The notes below the pieces were generated by a model. That model did no database searches. It saw only the letters and a program-made list of their open reading frames with translations, and was not told the DNA's origin. Shown here in pieces: positions 33,824 through 45,264 of a DNA stretch of 64,000 nt. A program made the translations under genes and the position numbers. The stretch's first letter is position 1. Each line of letters starts with the position of its first letter. The stretch comes from Allomyces macrogynus ATCC 38327 (Eukaryota > Blastocladiomycota > Blastocladiomycetes > Blastocladiales > Blastocladiaceae): assembly GCA_000151295.1 (NCBI GenBank), contig GG745329.1:937590-1001589 (forward strand), in the 5' to 3' direction.

Positions 33824-35451
33824 GGTTTGGTTGGAGAGGGCTGATCAGCCGCGGGAGTCGAGCGAGTTGGGAAGAGGGGTCCAGGCGAGGCACAGTCGGC
33901 CGGCCCAATGGCAGAGCTGTGTGGATGACCGCGACGAGCGCGATCCGCGCCCCCTAGCAACGTGCGTCGCCACGGACTGGCGGGTCTCGAGACGTTAGCG
34001 TCGGACCGTGGCCGTCAGCGGGGGCAAGGGTGGCGAAATTGCGCGGATCAGGAGCAAACGGGTACTGGGTCGGATCACAGGGCCCCAGGGCGGCAGAGAG
34101 AGGATTGCAGCCAGTGCAGGGAGAGAATCGGCGAAAATGTCGAGGGGAGACGGGCGGAGAAGGTGCGCGATGTCGGGTGTCGCTAGGCAAGTCATGGCAG
34201 AGTGCGGCAGAGAGTGGCCAAGAGAGGGCGCCAACCTGGCAGATGCTGTAACCAGCAGCAAACCCAGTCCAAATCGCGAGTAACACTTCGTTCACCCCCA
34301 AAATCATTCATAAAGCCAGCAAAATCCAGCGTTTCGCGTTGCATTATCAGCTTGGTGCCATAAAATCACTGTGAATCATTGCTTGACTCTAGTTAAAATT
34401 TAAAGGCATCTCATCACCAACGCGTCGCGCACAGAGGCGGACAAGCACAGAACATAGCAAGAGAGCTGGCAGTGCCGCTTTTGAACCACACCGTGCGTGG
34501 CGAAACCAAGGCAGGCGGGCAAAAAGGGAGGGCACCGAGCTCGAAAAACCAGAGGCTTTCAAGCTTGGATCTGCCCGACGTGATTGCCAAAGCCGCCACG
34601 GAGAAATGAGGTCGACTTCGGCGATTTTCGAGGGGTGGAGAGTGAGACCGAGTGAGAAAAGGGCGAGAAAAGCACAAGGACAGCAATCAAGAAGTCGAAG
34701 ACATCTGGCCAGGCTACTATCAAGACATCGAGCACGGAATAGGTCGAATGCTAGCGAATCCTGGCCTTGGCAAGAAGTTTGCCAGTCTTCCCCAAGAGAC
34801 TGACAGACCGCAACATGGAAGAGGCGACGGTCTGCTAATTCGTTGGGGAGAAGAAACGAAGGAAGGGCTAAAGGAGCAATCGTTGACAGCACGCAGGGGT
34901 GGTCGAAAGGTAGAGCCGAGTAGTGGTTCGTCGCGAGTGTTGAGAGGAACGTTGGTGGTGGTCAGATTGCAGTGGCCGTGGTGCAGCGAAAGCAGTGGTG
35001 GAAGCGAGGGTGAGCGAGGAGTGTCGTGAAGCAGCTGGAAGCGATCGGCACCGGGGAGCAGCAGCAGCGAAGGTGTTGAAGAGCGTTTTGTGAGCGACCA
35101 AAGAGTGCGTCTACATCAGGTGGAATCGGCTGACCCGTTGCACATATTTCCAAAAGGAAGGGTTGCTTGCTGGTGATGTATCAGCTGACGGCACGGGACA
35201 CGAATGCATCTCACGCGACGCTTGCACCCGTTGCTCTGCTGGATCAACGCCGTGGTCCCTTTGGTTTGGCGGATCTCAACGACGACGGCCAACTCGACGA
35301 GACCAGCACTTGCATCAACCGCAACTGTGCCCAGCAACCCGACGTGGCCATTGTTTCCGACCTCGCGCATCCTGCCCGCAACCCGCACCACCGCCGTTAC
35401 CTGGTCGTTTGCCCCTCCTGCCCGCGCACTTGATCCCGCGCCGCCGTCACC
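33824..35451. other. Long divergent intergenic region (GATA gene / NOG2)
   Basis: About 1.6 kb with lower coding character than the flanks. ORFs on both strands have no family signature. The minus-strand 34892-34389 frame contains membrane-like residues by chance but uses codons unlike the neighbouring genes. It should carry promoters for both genes; no TATA element is obvious. Confidence 0.4.
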
Positions 35452-37924
35452 ATGGGCATCCACAAGAAAGAGGCCAACCGGACCTCGTCCGTCAAGGGCA
35501 AGGTCACCAAGACCATCACCAAGATGAAGGGCGAAAACTTTTACCGCGACCAGACCAAGCTCAAGTACCTCAACATGCTTAAAGGCGGCCGCGCCGTGCG
35601 CGACGAGCATGGCGAAATTGTCAAGGCCGCGCAGTTCCAGTCGCGCGAGGCCGGCCCGGCCCGCGTCGAGCCCAACCGCAAGTGGTTCGGTACGAGCCGC
35701 GAACCATGCCTTTTTCGGCCACGGCATCCCGCTCACTTGCGAGTAATGGAATTCTAGGCAACACGCGCGTCATTGGCCAGAAGCAGCTCGAGCTCTTCCG
35801 CGAGGAAATGGCCAAGCGCGTCAACGACCCGTATCAGGTCCTCCTGCGCCAGAACAAGCTGCCGCTCTCGCTGCTCAAGGACTCGACCAAGACGGCGCAG
35901 GTGCACATGCTCGACAACGAGCCCTTCTCGAACACGTTTGGGCCCAAGTCGCAGCGCAAGCGGCCAAAGCTCAAGATCTCGTCGCTCGAGGACATGACGC
36001 AGACGATTGACGAGGCGCTCGGTACGCTGCCTTGGATCAATTTGATGCGACCCGCCTCCTCGACCGACCTGACCCTTGACCCGCTTTCTTCTCATTCTAG
36101 ACACGTACGTCCCGGCGCGCGACCAGTCGCTGCCCGAGAACCAGGTGCAGGACTTCAAGGACGAGCAGCGTGACGTGGTCTTTATGAAGGGCCAGTCGAA
36201 GCGCATTTGGAACGAACTCTACAAGGTCATCGACAGTTCCGACGTGGTGATCCACGTGCTCGATGCGCGCGACCCGATGGGCACGCGGTGCCGTAACGTC
36301 GAGACCTACATCAAGAAGGAGTGCCCGCACAAGCACTTGATGTTCTTGCTCAACAAGTGCGACCTGGTCCCGACCTGGGTCACGGCGCGGTGGGTCAAGA
36401 TCTTGTCGGCCGACGCACCGGCACTCGCGTTCCATGCGTCGATCATGAACCCGTTTGGCAAGGGGTCGCTGATCCAGCTGCTGCGTCAGTACTCGAAGCT
36501 GCACACGGATAAAAAGCAGATCTCGGTCGGGTTCATTGGGTACCCGAACGTTGGCAAGGTACTGATCGGCTTGCCGTTGCGCTCTCTTCCCCGCCTCGAG
36601 TTTCCCTCGTAACTAACGTAACTGTGCTCAATCCATCTAGTCGTCGATCATCAACACGCTCAAGAAGAAGAAGGTGTGCAACGTGGCGCCGATCCCCGGC
36701 GAGACTAAGATCTGGCAGTACATTACGCTCATGCGCAAAATCTACCTGATTGACTGTCCCGGCATCGTCTACCCGGCCGAGGACACCGAGTCGGACATTG
36801 TGCTCAAGGGTGTCGTGCGCATTGAGAACCTCAAGCACCCGGAAGACCACGTCGTCGACCTGATCGAGCGCGTCAAGCCCGTCTACCTGCGCAAGACTTA
36901 CGACCTCGACTCGTGGACGTCGCACCTCGATTTCCTCGAAAAGATTGCGCGCAAGGCCGGCCGTCTGCTCAAGGGCGGCGAGCCCGACGTTTCGACCGCC
37001 GCCAAGATGGTGCTCAACGACTGGCTGCGCGGCAAGATCCCGTACTTTAAGGTGCCGCCGGAGATTGACGCGGCCACCGAGGCCAAGGCCGATGCGCGCA
37101 GCAACGGGCCGCACGTGGAGCAGATTTTCAAAAAGATTCCGGTCGTGACGAGTTTCGACAAGGAGGACCTGTTCCGCGCCGACGAGACGGCCGAGGCCAA
37201 GCCCGCCGAGGAAGAGGAGGAGGAGACAGAGGCCGACGCCGAGGCTGTGTCGGACGCCGAGGATGAGGACGACGCGCCGGCGCAGCCCGACTGGGACGAG
37301 ATTTTCGAGGCGGTCGAGCCGGAAATGGCCGATGCGATCCCGGGCCGCGCGCAGCCGTCACTAAGCGACGACGAGGATAGCGACGACGAGGCTGCGGTCC
37401 TCGCCGAGCACTCAGACTCGGACGTGTCGCTGAACGCGGACTTGTACGACGACGACGAGGCCGACGATAGCGACGACGAGGACGCGGAGCCGGCAACGCT
37501 CGAGGGGCTGAGTCTCAGTGACGAGGCCGAGGACGAGGACGACGACAAGGAGGAGGAGGAGGAGGAGGAGGCACCATTGCCGCCGCCGACGGCCAAGGCG
37601 GGCAAGAAGAAGGCCAAGTCGGCCCCCGCACCTGCTGTGACCGCATCGAAGTCGGCCGCCAAGCCCAGCAAACGGCCGCTCGAGGAGTCGGACGTGGTGG
37701 GCACGGCGACGAGCGACGTTGGCATGGACGAGGGCGCTCCATCCAAGAAGCAGCGCATGACGACCAACAAGAAGAAGGTGGGCGCGCACTACTACGAGTC
37801 AGCCAACGTCAAGAACAAGAACAAGAACAAGGTCAAGCCTGTCAACCTCGTGCGGCTCGAAAAGCAAATGAAGGGCGACGGCAAGCGCAAGCCGCAAAGC
37901 TCGGGCAGCAAGAAGAAGCGCTGA
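35452..37924 (+). CDS. NOG2: Nucleolar GTP-binding protein 2 (NOG2/NUG2), ribosome assembly GTPase
   Basis: Four exons (35452-35689, 35758-36021, 36101-36558, 36641-37924) give 747 residues. The N-terminus carries the NGP1NT domain ([33 protein letters not shown]). The GTPase motifs appear in the circularly permuted order of the YlqF/YawG family: DARDP, then G4 NKCDLVP, then G1 [12 protein letters not shown], then G3 DCPG. Exon 3 ends exactly inside the P-loop Lys codon boundary (NVGK|SS). From about residue 520 the protein is acidic and low complexity, followed by a Lys-rich tail, as in nuclear ribosome factors. NOG2 holds the pre-60S particle near H69 before Nmd3 binding; it is essential in yeast. 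Confidence 0.95.
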
Positions 37925-38421
37925 TCGGTGTCGTTTTTGGGGGAGGGTGTGCTGTTTTCGTCGTCAGCGTGGTTTCTTGCTTTGTAGATTATTTTATTGA
38001 AATGCGGGTCGTGCTTTTGCGTTCCAACACCGTTTCTTTCTGGCTGGCGGTATTTGAGTCGCTCTCCCTGCGTCAAGGCGAAACGCTGCCAAAGGTCCCG
38101 CTCGCTCAATTAAGCGAGAATTCATCTCCTGGATCGATTTATCGGCTCTCTCGCCCGGTCTCAAACGTAAATCAACAAAAGCGGTATATCGGCACAACTA
38201 GGTAGAGGGGTGGGGGGAGCATCGGGTTGCGAGTGGTACACGGGGAGGAGGGGGGCACATCTTTATCGCGGATGGGGGGCAAAATCCGTCGAAGGTGGGG
38301 TGGAGATAAAAAAAACTGATCAAAACGAGAAACGAACAAGACGCAAATCAAAGACGACGAAACAGCGCGACACACGCGCGCGGGTGGACAAGGTCATCCT
38401 CTCCTGCCGCCGCAACATCGC
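37925..38421. other. Convergent intergenic region
   Basis: This lies between NOG2 (+) and the C2H2 gene (-). It is comparatively AT-richer at 37960-38190 and G-rich at 38205-38300 on the plus strand. No gene was seen. Confidence 0.5.
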
Positions 38422-40863
38422 TCACGCGCCATGCTCGTCGTCCGACGACTCGCCGTCATCGGACCCGGCCGTGTTCTCCGCCGCCGCCGGCGCGGGACTC
38501 TGCCCAGCGGGCTTGGCCGCGGCCGCGACCGCCGCACGCGCTGCCGCCGCCGCCGCAGCCTTGCCGTTACCATTACACGCCGCTGCAGCCGCTGCCGCTG
38601 CGACCGCCGCTGCCGCCGTTGCTGCGAGCAGACGGTTGACGCGGTTCATGCGGCGCTTGCCGTAAACGGCCTTGCACTTCCCGCCGGGCGCGGACGTGTG
38701 TCGGGACAATGCGTCGCGGCGACCAAACGCGCGCCCACACTCGTCACACTTCCACGTCTTCTCGCCCGTGTGAATGCGCTCGTGCCGGCGCAGATCGTGG
38801 TTGCGCGAAAACCGCGCCTGGCACGGCGGGAACGAGCACTGGTAGGGTTTCGCCTCGGATGTGGTGGTCGGTGGGGATGCGGGTTCCGTTGGGGGCGGCG
38901 GGTAGGCCGATGCCGGTGGCTGCGGCGGAGTGCTCGGCAGACTGTGGTATGCCGCGGGGTGATGGTGCGGGTGATGCCCGTGGTGATGGTGCGCGTGCGC
39001 GTGCGGATGGTGCGCGTGGTGCGCGTGCGGGTGCGCGGCGAGCGGGAACATGAGCTTCGACGCGGTGATCGCCTGCGGCGGAGACATAGTCGCGGCCGAC
39101 GGCGCCGGCGGGACGGCGAGCGGCAGGTCGAGCGGATAGGACAGCTGGAACGACGGGTTCGTGGCAGCCGCCGTGGTTGCAGCGACCGCGGCGGCGACCG
39201 CGGCATCAATCGTGGGCAGCGGCAGCGGCGGCATCCCCAGATCCTGCGGCGACGCGGGGTCGCGCATGCGCTTGCGCGTATTCCCCGCGGTGGATGCACG
39301 GTCCGTGGGACCGCGGCAAATCAGCGGCGAGGCCACGAGCGACGACGGGATAATGGGCGTGCACGCAGGCGACGGCTGCAGGAGCCCGGAGCGCGAGGCC
39401 GCGTTGATGACAAGCGGTGACTCGAGCGAGAAGAAGGACGGCACGTCGTGTGTGGCGAAACTATTGTCGTCGGGCAGCGCGAACCGCGGCCCGGCGGCCC
39501 CCGTGGGCGCGCCCGGGGCAAAGACCGAGTCGACGGTCGGAAGCGACATGCCGAGCCCACGTGGCGCGGAAGAGGACATGGGATGCTCGAGCCGCTGCCG
39601 CTTGGCGGCGGGCCCGTCGTGGAAGTCGGCGGGCGCCGTGCTGAAGTAGAGCGTCGGTGGCGAACTCGTCGCTGCGGGCGAAGGGTACTCGAAGACGCGC
39701 GACGCCATGGCGTGCATGTCACGCACCACTGCGATCGGGCTCGACCCGGACGTTCCGGTTGGCGCGGCGGTCGAGCCCGTCCCGGGGGACGTGGAACTGG
39801 CCTTGGACTCGTCCGAAACGCGCTGGTCCGACTCAAAGTCGCGCGGCCCGCGGCCGTGCATGATCAGCTTGGGCGAGACAGTAAACTCGTCGTGCGACGT
39901 GCTGGGCGACCCGGCGGCTGTGACGTCGCCTTGAGCCGCAAACGCAGCCGCGCTCGCGACCACGGCGGCCGCAGCAGCGACAATCGGACTGACCGTGCTG
40001 TTGTTGTTCACGGCCGCATCGGTGAAGTGCACTTCCTCGTCCTTAAGCGCGCCGGCAAACCCGAGCGCAAGCTCGTTCCCGGCCGTAAACTGGGCGTCGT
40101 TTGCGGGCACCACCGCGGTCGTGGGTGCGATCGAGTGAGGTGATGTACCGTCCGCCGCCTCAACGCCACCCTGCGCGACACCGCCAGCGGCGGCCGACTG
40201 ATCGGCAGCGTGATACGCGCCCTGGTCATTCTGCGGCGGCATCGAGCTGGGCACGCCGTACCGCTCAAAGAACTGCAGAGAGAACTCGGGCGACGCGAGC
40301 CTTGGGATCGGCGGGATCGGCGGAACCGTGCCGAGCGGGGACATAGGGTCGGCAAACGACCCATTCCCATAGGGCGCGCGCGACGCACCGGACATCCCCG
40401 CGTAGGCGGGCGGCGGCGGCGGCGGGATCCCGTACGCCGAGGCGGCCGACGTCGGCGGAACCGGCAGGGTCGCACGCGGGCTCGGCAGCGGGTAGAGGCC
40501 CGTGGACCCTGGGAAGACTTCCGAGAACGTGGCCGACCTTGGCATCGGTGGTGGCGGGAGCGTTGGGTGGTCGGCGCGCATGGGTGACGCGACTTGGTCG
40601 CCGAGCAGGCCAAACGAGGAAAAGGACGGCAGCGCGGCCAGCGGGATGTCGAGGCTGGATGTGTTCAAGGGCGCGAGCGACTTGGCGTGTGCGGCGGCGG
40701 CGGTCGTGGTTGCCGACGGTGAAGGCCAGTACGCGTGGCCGGGGTCAGGGAAAGTGCCGGACCCGGGCACGGTGCCAATGGGACGCGTGTAGGTCGGCGG
40801 CGACGGTGCCCAGGACGCGTGTTGCGCGGCGGCACTGCCGAGGCCCTTGAAGTTGCCCTGCAT
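38422..40863 (-). CDS. C2H2 zinc-finger transcription factor with long disordered N-terminus
   Basis: A single frame of 813 residues from the first in-frame ATG (40863). The N-terminal 650 residues are Pro/Ala/Ser-rich and include His-rich HAHHAHHPHAHAHHHHGHHP (about 39040-38960). Two C2H2 fingers near the C-terminus are joined by a classical TGEKTWKC linker: CSFPPCQARFSRNHDLRRH and CDECGRAFGRRDALSRH. A third, degenerate unit continues to GGKCKAVYG. After the fingers come polyalanine and an acidic tail. The finger pair resembles those of fungal stress or developmental factors, but the family cannot be named. The frame stays open upstream of 40863 to a TTG codon, so a short 5' exon may exist (for example from ATG 41014). 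Confidence 0.8.
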   Translation of the reverse strand: MQGNFKGLGSAAAQHASWAPSPPTYTRPIGTVPGSGTFPDPGHAYWPSPSATTTAAAAHAKSLAPLNTSSLDIPLAALPSFSSFGLLGDQVASPMRADHPTLPPPPMPRSATFSEVFPGSTGLYPLPSPRATLPVPPTSAASAYGIPPPPPPAYAGMSGASRAPYGNGSFADPMSPLGTVPPIPPIPRLASPEFSLQFFERYGVPSSMPPQNDQGAYHAADQSAAAGGVAQGGVEAADGTSPHSIAPTTAVVPANDAQFTAGNELALGFAGALKDEEVHFTDAAVNNNSTVSPIVAAAAAVVASAAAFAAQGDVTAAGSPSTSHDEFTVSPKLIMHGRGPRDFESDQRVSDESKASSTSPGTGSTAAPTGTSGSSPIAVVRDMHAMASRVFEYPSPAATSSPPTLYFSTAPADFHDGPAAKRQRLEHPMSSSAPRGLGMSLPTVDSVFAPGAPTGAAGPRFALPDDNSFATHDVPSFFSLESPLVINAASRSGLLQPSPACTPIIPSSLVASPLICRGPTDRASTAGNTRKRMRDPASPQDLGMPPLPLPTIDAAVAAAVAATTAAATNPSFQLSYPLDLPLAVPPAPSAATMSPPQAITASKLMFPLAAHPHAHHAHHPHAHAHHHHGHHPHHHPAAYHSLPSTPPQPPASAYPPPPTEPASPPTTTSEAKPYQCSFPPCQARFSRNHDLRRHERIHTGEKTWKCDECGRAFGRRDALSRHTSAPGGKCKAVYGKRRMNRVNRLLAATAAAAVAAAAAAAACNGNGKAAAAAAARAAVAAAAKPAGQSPAPAAAENTAGSDDGESSDDEHGA

Positions 40864-43125
40864 CTCCGAGGAGAACGAGTCGCCTCCTGCACCCAATGGA
40901 ACGAACAAACCATGTCGGTTCGAGTTAGATGACGCGCTCCTTCATGGCGAGAAACCGGCTGCGGAAAACCATGGCAACGCACGGCTTGGCATGGAGAAGG
41001 AGGACTCGTCGAGCATGCTCATGGTCGTCGGTGCCGATGACGCGCGGGCAGACCAGAGGAGGACACCTAAACACACGTTGGGGCAAAGAGCACCGCTTGT
41101 CGGTCAACCTCACTGTGCATCAAAATCAAAACGGCCGGGCAGCCGTTGCTGAACCACCACCACCACCACCACCAACCACCGGCGTGTTCAGCAACCCCTT
41201 GGTTGGCCGAGCGGGCCCCTCGCGTTCGCCAGCCTGATCCGACGCGTTCCCGCGGAGAGCACCATCGCAAGGGCCCATGCCAACAAGATATCGTTCCAAC
41301 AAACGGGCCATGACGCACCAGGGACACTGTTCGGTTCGAGTACGAGCGAGGAGGACCAGCAAGCGGGTCACAGTCGGTACGACGTTGCTACAGGATCACG
41401 ACGCGAAGCAAAGCGGGTCAGTCTCAGTAACGAGCAGACAGAGCGCACTTTCCGTTACGGGCGCGCAACTCAAGGCAGGGCAATGGTGCGCAGCACAGCG
41501 CTCCGCGTGCGCGAGCCGCGTGCACGCAGGCCGACGGCTTTCCCCTGTTCGCTACGCGCTTCACTTCAAGAACGCACTCACCAGAAAAAAAACGAGTCGC
41601 GATGGCCCACGGTCGAGTCAAGCGTGAGCGAGCAAAGGCTGGTAGTGACGAGCGCGGGCACGCGAGGGATCACAGTGATCAGTGACCGTCCGTTTTGATG
41701 CTGGTTCGATATGTTCACGGCGGCGGCGCTGGTGCGCACGGCAGGGGCGGTAGCGGCGAGCGTGGCGGGGCCTGATCCAGGGCGAGATGGCGGCCAAGTA
41801 CCGCTTGGGCTCGGTAGGACACGAAAGGTCGGCTGTGCGCGGTGAAGGGGCGGGCGCGGCGAGAGAAGAAGCCGATGGCGTGGAGCAGCGTGGAGGTCAA
41901 GGCCAGCTGGCTGGCTTGGCGACTTGCGTGTGGCCGAAAGAAAGTTGCTGCTGCTGTTGCTGGTTGGTCGTTCGCCCAGGTCGCTGCGGGTCGATCGGAA
42001 CTCGTTGTTGCCCAACGGCCTTGGTGGAGAACTGGTCGCACGAGAGATGTGGCGCGGCCGTCGGAGAGAGTACGCGGCCGACGGGGTCGGGCGTGGTGGA
42101 GGAGCGAGCTGGTCGGCTGTCCGTTTGGCGGGCGCAACCGACCCGGCCAGGGACACAGCAGCGCAACGTACGCCGAGGCGCGTTTGCTGCAAGGATGCTG
42201 CACGAGGCACGGGGGCACGGTGAACCCCGGCAGCTTCGCGCGCGCGAGTCTTCGCTGGCGGGCGTTTCGGTGATCGTGCGCGCTCGCATTTTTGTTGGAT
42301 GTATTTTTCATTTTGGGTCGCGACCTCATCGTCGCCCGCGATCCCAGCAAACTGCAGCGACGGGTTGTCGCCCATCCCCTGAACCAACCATCCACCACGA
42401 AACCATGGCCATCCACACGTTCATCATGGCGCACACGCACGCTCGCACGCAACGGACCCAGCTCTGTCCGGGAGCGCACGCTCCAGCCATTCCATTCTAC
42501 GCAGCAGGCGCTGCATAACGCATCGGCACCACGGGTGCTTGGCCAATCGCTGCCGCGGCACGCGTGTGCTTCCGAGTGCGTTGTTTGCGCGCTTTAGGCC
42601 CGTTGTGGGGGCGTCGTCATCGCCAAGGGATGCACACACCCACGGCCGTACGACAGTGGTGTGTGGCGACAGTGAGTCGGGCGTTTTGGACGATGAAAAA
42701 CGGGGCGGGCCCAGCTGGGTCTGGCGAGCGGGCGCCTTTGGTCTCGAATAGGCCCGGACAGACGACGGTGGCGGCCGAGAACGTGCTGCCATTGGTGCCG
42801 ACGAAGTGGAACGTCTGCATTGCGGTTTAGGCGCTGGCCGAGACTGATTGGCTGGTCGAGAGGGGTTGGTGGTTGAACGGAAGTGGAAGGCAGATGCGAG
42901 CCAACGACGTAAACGGTGTAAAGAAGAACAAGAAAAATACACGCAAACCATATTTAAATAAATTCGTCATCGTTGGGCATCTGTACAAACGAGCCCAACC
43001 ACATCACTCACATCACCAACGTCGACCACGACCGGCCCGGTCGTGCTCCAAAAACAAGAGAAAGGAATCGAAACCAAACGAGACGCCGGACGGCTCTTTG
43101 GTATCGCGCGCTCCTGTTGAGCCCA
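40864..43125. other. Long intergenic region, no firm gene
   Basis: About 2.3 kb between the C2H2 gene and the PARP-finger gene, both on the minus strand. It contains a (CAC/ACC)n tract at about 41155-41180 and several overlapping GC-driven ORFs of up to 269 residues on the minus strand without motifs. One short minus-strand frame (42820-42617) has codon use like real genes and is listed separately. Confidence 0.4.
42617..42820 (-). CDS. Possible small protein, unrecognised
   Basis: A 67-residue frame starting with ATG (MQTFHFVGTNGSTFSAATVV) and ending at TGA. Third positions are mostly G or C, as in neighbouring real genes, and composition is balanced rather than Arg/Pro-rich. No known domain, signal peptide or membrane span is visible. 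A GTACGG donor-like site near the end (after THHC) means it could also be the first exon of a longer gene whose continuation was not found. It may be non-coding. Confidence 0.2.
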   Translation of the reverse strand: MQTFHFVGTNGSTFSAATVVCPGLFETKGARSPDPAGPAPFFIVQNARLTVATHHCRTAVGVCIPWR

Positions 43126-44116
43126 TCACTCTTCGGCATCGCCGACACGGCGACGCTTCGCCGCGGCCGCACGCGTGCGGCCCGCCGAGTCAACCTCGTG
43201 CTCGCCCGCCGACTCGCCCTGTTGCTCGGCCGACTGCTTGCGTGTGCGCTTGGTCGCCGGCGCCGGCTTGCTGGCCGCAGCCGCCTCGCGTGCGGCCTTG
43301 CGCTCGGCAGCCTTGGCCGCCTTCTCGGCCTTGGCCTGCGCCTTTTCCGCTGCTTTCGCAGCCTTGGCCTGCGCGCGCTCCTCGGCCTTGGCGGCCTTGG
43401 CCGCTTCCTTTTCAGCTTCCTTGGCGGCCTTGGCGCGGATCCTTTCAGCATCGGCCGCGAGCTTGGCCGCGGCCTTGGCGCCATCCTTTTCCTCCTCGGT
43501 GCCGCCCGCGACAAATCCGTCCTCGAATGCCTTGCGCACGAGCTCCTTGTCCTCGGGCGTCAACGTCTCGTAGCCGCCGAGGTTGTCATCAGGGTCACCA
43601 ATGTTCTCCAGGATGCGCGACGTGACGCACCGCCAGTGGCTGAGAGATGGGGTCAAGGACGGGGAAAGGTCAGCCAAGATGCAATCATGAAGCCAACCCC
43701 ACGGCGCGTGAATCGTGCGAAAAACGCACCGGTACTTCGTCATCGGAGCTGACGTCGTAAAGTGAACCCCAAGGCGCAACTCGCCCTTCTGTCGACGTGA
43801 TGAAGTGAACAATGTCAGTTTGGGCGCGGGGTCGGACCAGGACGTAGTCGTGAAGTGTGCACGAATGCGGTCGCGAAATGCACACCTCAATCGTGGCGTT
43901 GCACGCCTTGCCAGCCGAGCACTTGGAACGGCCCGACTTGGCGTACTATTGAACCCGAGAAAGAGTCGCGCCGGGTCAAACCGCGTCAGATCTTGATTGA
44001 CTGGCTCTGCTGGCCTGGGGTGGGCAGTGCTGCTGCCGCGGCAACGGCACGTCGAAGCGGATGAGCGGGCGGGCGAGCTGGCAGCGCACCTCGACAAAGT
44101 ATTCGGTATCGGCCAT
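43126..44116 (-). CDS. PARP-type zinc-finger protein with basic Ala/Lys-rich tail
   Basis: Four exons (44116-44090, 43945-43886, 43788-43730, 43639-43126) give 219 residues. Joined, exons 1-4 produce one PARP-type finger: YFVEYAKSGRSKCSAGKAC, KGELRLGVHF and HWRCVTSRILENIG. The ligands Cys, Cys, His and Cys are all present. The C-terminal half (residues about 105-190) is a repetitive AKAAKEAEKEAAKAAK-type helix, followed by a basic tail with a KRRRVGD-like nuclear signal. There is no catalytic PARP, BRCT or WGR domain. In fungi such single-finger proteins are thought to recognise nicked DNA. Each of the first three exons is under 61 nt, which makes this gene easy to miss; an unspliced ORF through 44097 is a wrong model. 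Confidence 0.87.
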
Positions 44117-44659
44117 GGTGCTGGGCGGGTCGGTTGAAGACTTGATTGGCGTTGGCTTGGATTGCTGGTCGAGATTCACTCAGTCCGTCGAAGTTGGAGA
44201 GCGAGGACCGGCGGGCGGAGAGAGCACGGGTTCAAGAGGAGCGCGCGCAGCGGGTGGGGAGCGTTGGGAGCGTCATGGCCGCTTGCAAGCGTCGAGTCAG
44301 AACAGCACGGAAGTCCAACTCCATGGAGGTCGGGGGCACCACGGCGGTGGGTGGGTGCGCGTACAGGCAACCGCACCGGAGCGATGAACACAAAAACGCG
44401 AGCGAGGCGGAGGATGGCGGAGGACCGCTCCGGCACGCCAATGGCAACTGCGCACGTGAGACAGACGTGACCGCGTAGCCTGCCTCCCGCTTTGCAGATG
44501 CTCCACGATGACAACTGTAGCCGACAGGCCGGAGCGCAAACTACTCGTCCGCGGCCCGATCTTATCTTTTCGACGCCCCAGAACCACCCTTGCCACTTGC
44601 TGCATTCCCATAGACGAGTCGATCCAGCAGCTCTTTGCCTGAAACGATCCTGCTGCATC
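44117..44659. other. Divergent intergenic region
   Basis: Between the PARP-finger gene (-) and a hypothetical gene (+). Presumed promoters for both; no element was recognised. Confidence 0.4.
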
Positions 44660-45250
44660 ATGCCTGTCGCCCACCCTATCGGCCAGCCTTCACCGGCACC
44701 CACCCGATCCGCGCGTTCGCCGGCCGCCCACCAACCATCTCCACCTAATTCGATCTCTTCCGCTCGTCGCCGCCGCGCCGCCTCGTCCGCGCCGGCGTCC
44801 TACCTGCGCGTCGACACGCATCACGCCACATCACTGCTGCGATTCCTCGTCAATCAATTCCGTGGCTCGTGCTCGACCGTGCTCGTTGCCGTTGCGCACG
44901 TTCGCCCCGCCGATTTGGACGATGACGATGACGAACGCGACAGCGCTTTGCGCGCTGTTGTCGTGGCGCTGCGGCAGGCAATCGCGCACGCGAATGCGGT
45001 CACGCAGTACTTGACGTCGTTTGCATCCGTGTCGGACGCGACGCTGAACGGTTTGCGTGCGCAGGCGCGCATCGCGGTGGATGCGCTGCTGGCAGTCTCG
45101 ACTGCACCTGAAGCTGGGGTGGAGGAAGATGCGGAAAAGCAGGGCGGGGGGCTGATTGCATTTGTGCGCCAGTTTGGCGACCTGGCACGGCGCGTCTACG
45201 ACATGGTCGACTGTTACACGGCGCTCGGTCGCGTCGCGGTGCGGTTCTGA
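44660..45250 (+). CDS. Hypothetical protein
   Basis: A single exon of 196 residues starting at ATG 44660. The N-terminal 50 residues are Pro/Ser/Arg-rich. From residue 52 (YLRVDTHHATSLLRFLVNQF) to the end it is mostly amphipathic helix with balanced composition and an acidic loop (DLDDDDDERDS). There is no signal peptide, membrane span or domain that I recognise. Codon use matches neighbouring genes, which supports coding. It ends 1 nt before a run of 14 T residues that could lie in its 3' UTR. The start could be one of several codons upstream, but only this ATG avoids a stretch of unlikely sequence. Confidence 0.5.
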   Translation: MPVAHPIGQPSPAPTRSARSPAAHQPSPPNSISSARRRRAASSAPASYLRVDTHHATSLLRFLVNQFRGSCSTVLVAVAHVRPADLDDDDDERDSALRAVVVALRQAIAHANAVTQYLTSFASVSDATLNGLRAQARIAVDALLAVSTAPEAGVEEDAEKQGGGLIAFVRQFGDLARRVYDMVDCYTALGRVAVRF

Positions 45251-45264
45251 TTTTTTTTTTTTTT
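45251..45264 (+). repeat. Poly-T run
   Basis: Fourteen T residues directly after the stop codon of the hypothetical gene. Such a run may vary between assemblies. Confidence 0.8.

Noticed and set aside
31882..33998. Long plus-strand ORFs of 281 and 487 residues
   Set aside because: They mirror the GATA-factor gene on the opposite strand, whose zinc finger and splice junction are convincing.
41578..42479. Minus-strand ORFs of 269 and 254 residues
   Set aside because: Two frames overlap heavily, both are Pro/Arg/Ser-rich, and neither has a domain or clear splice structure.
43126..44097. Unspliced 323-residue reading of the PARP-finger locus
   Set aside because: The unspliced frame breaks the zinc finger; splicing three short introns restores all metal ligands and the family sequence.
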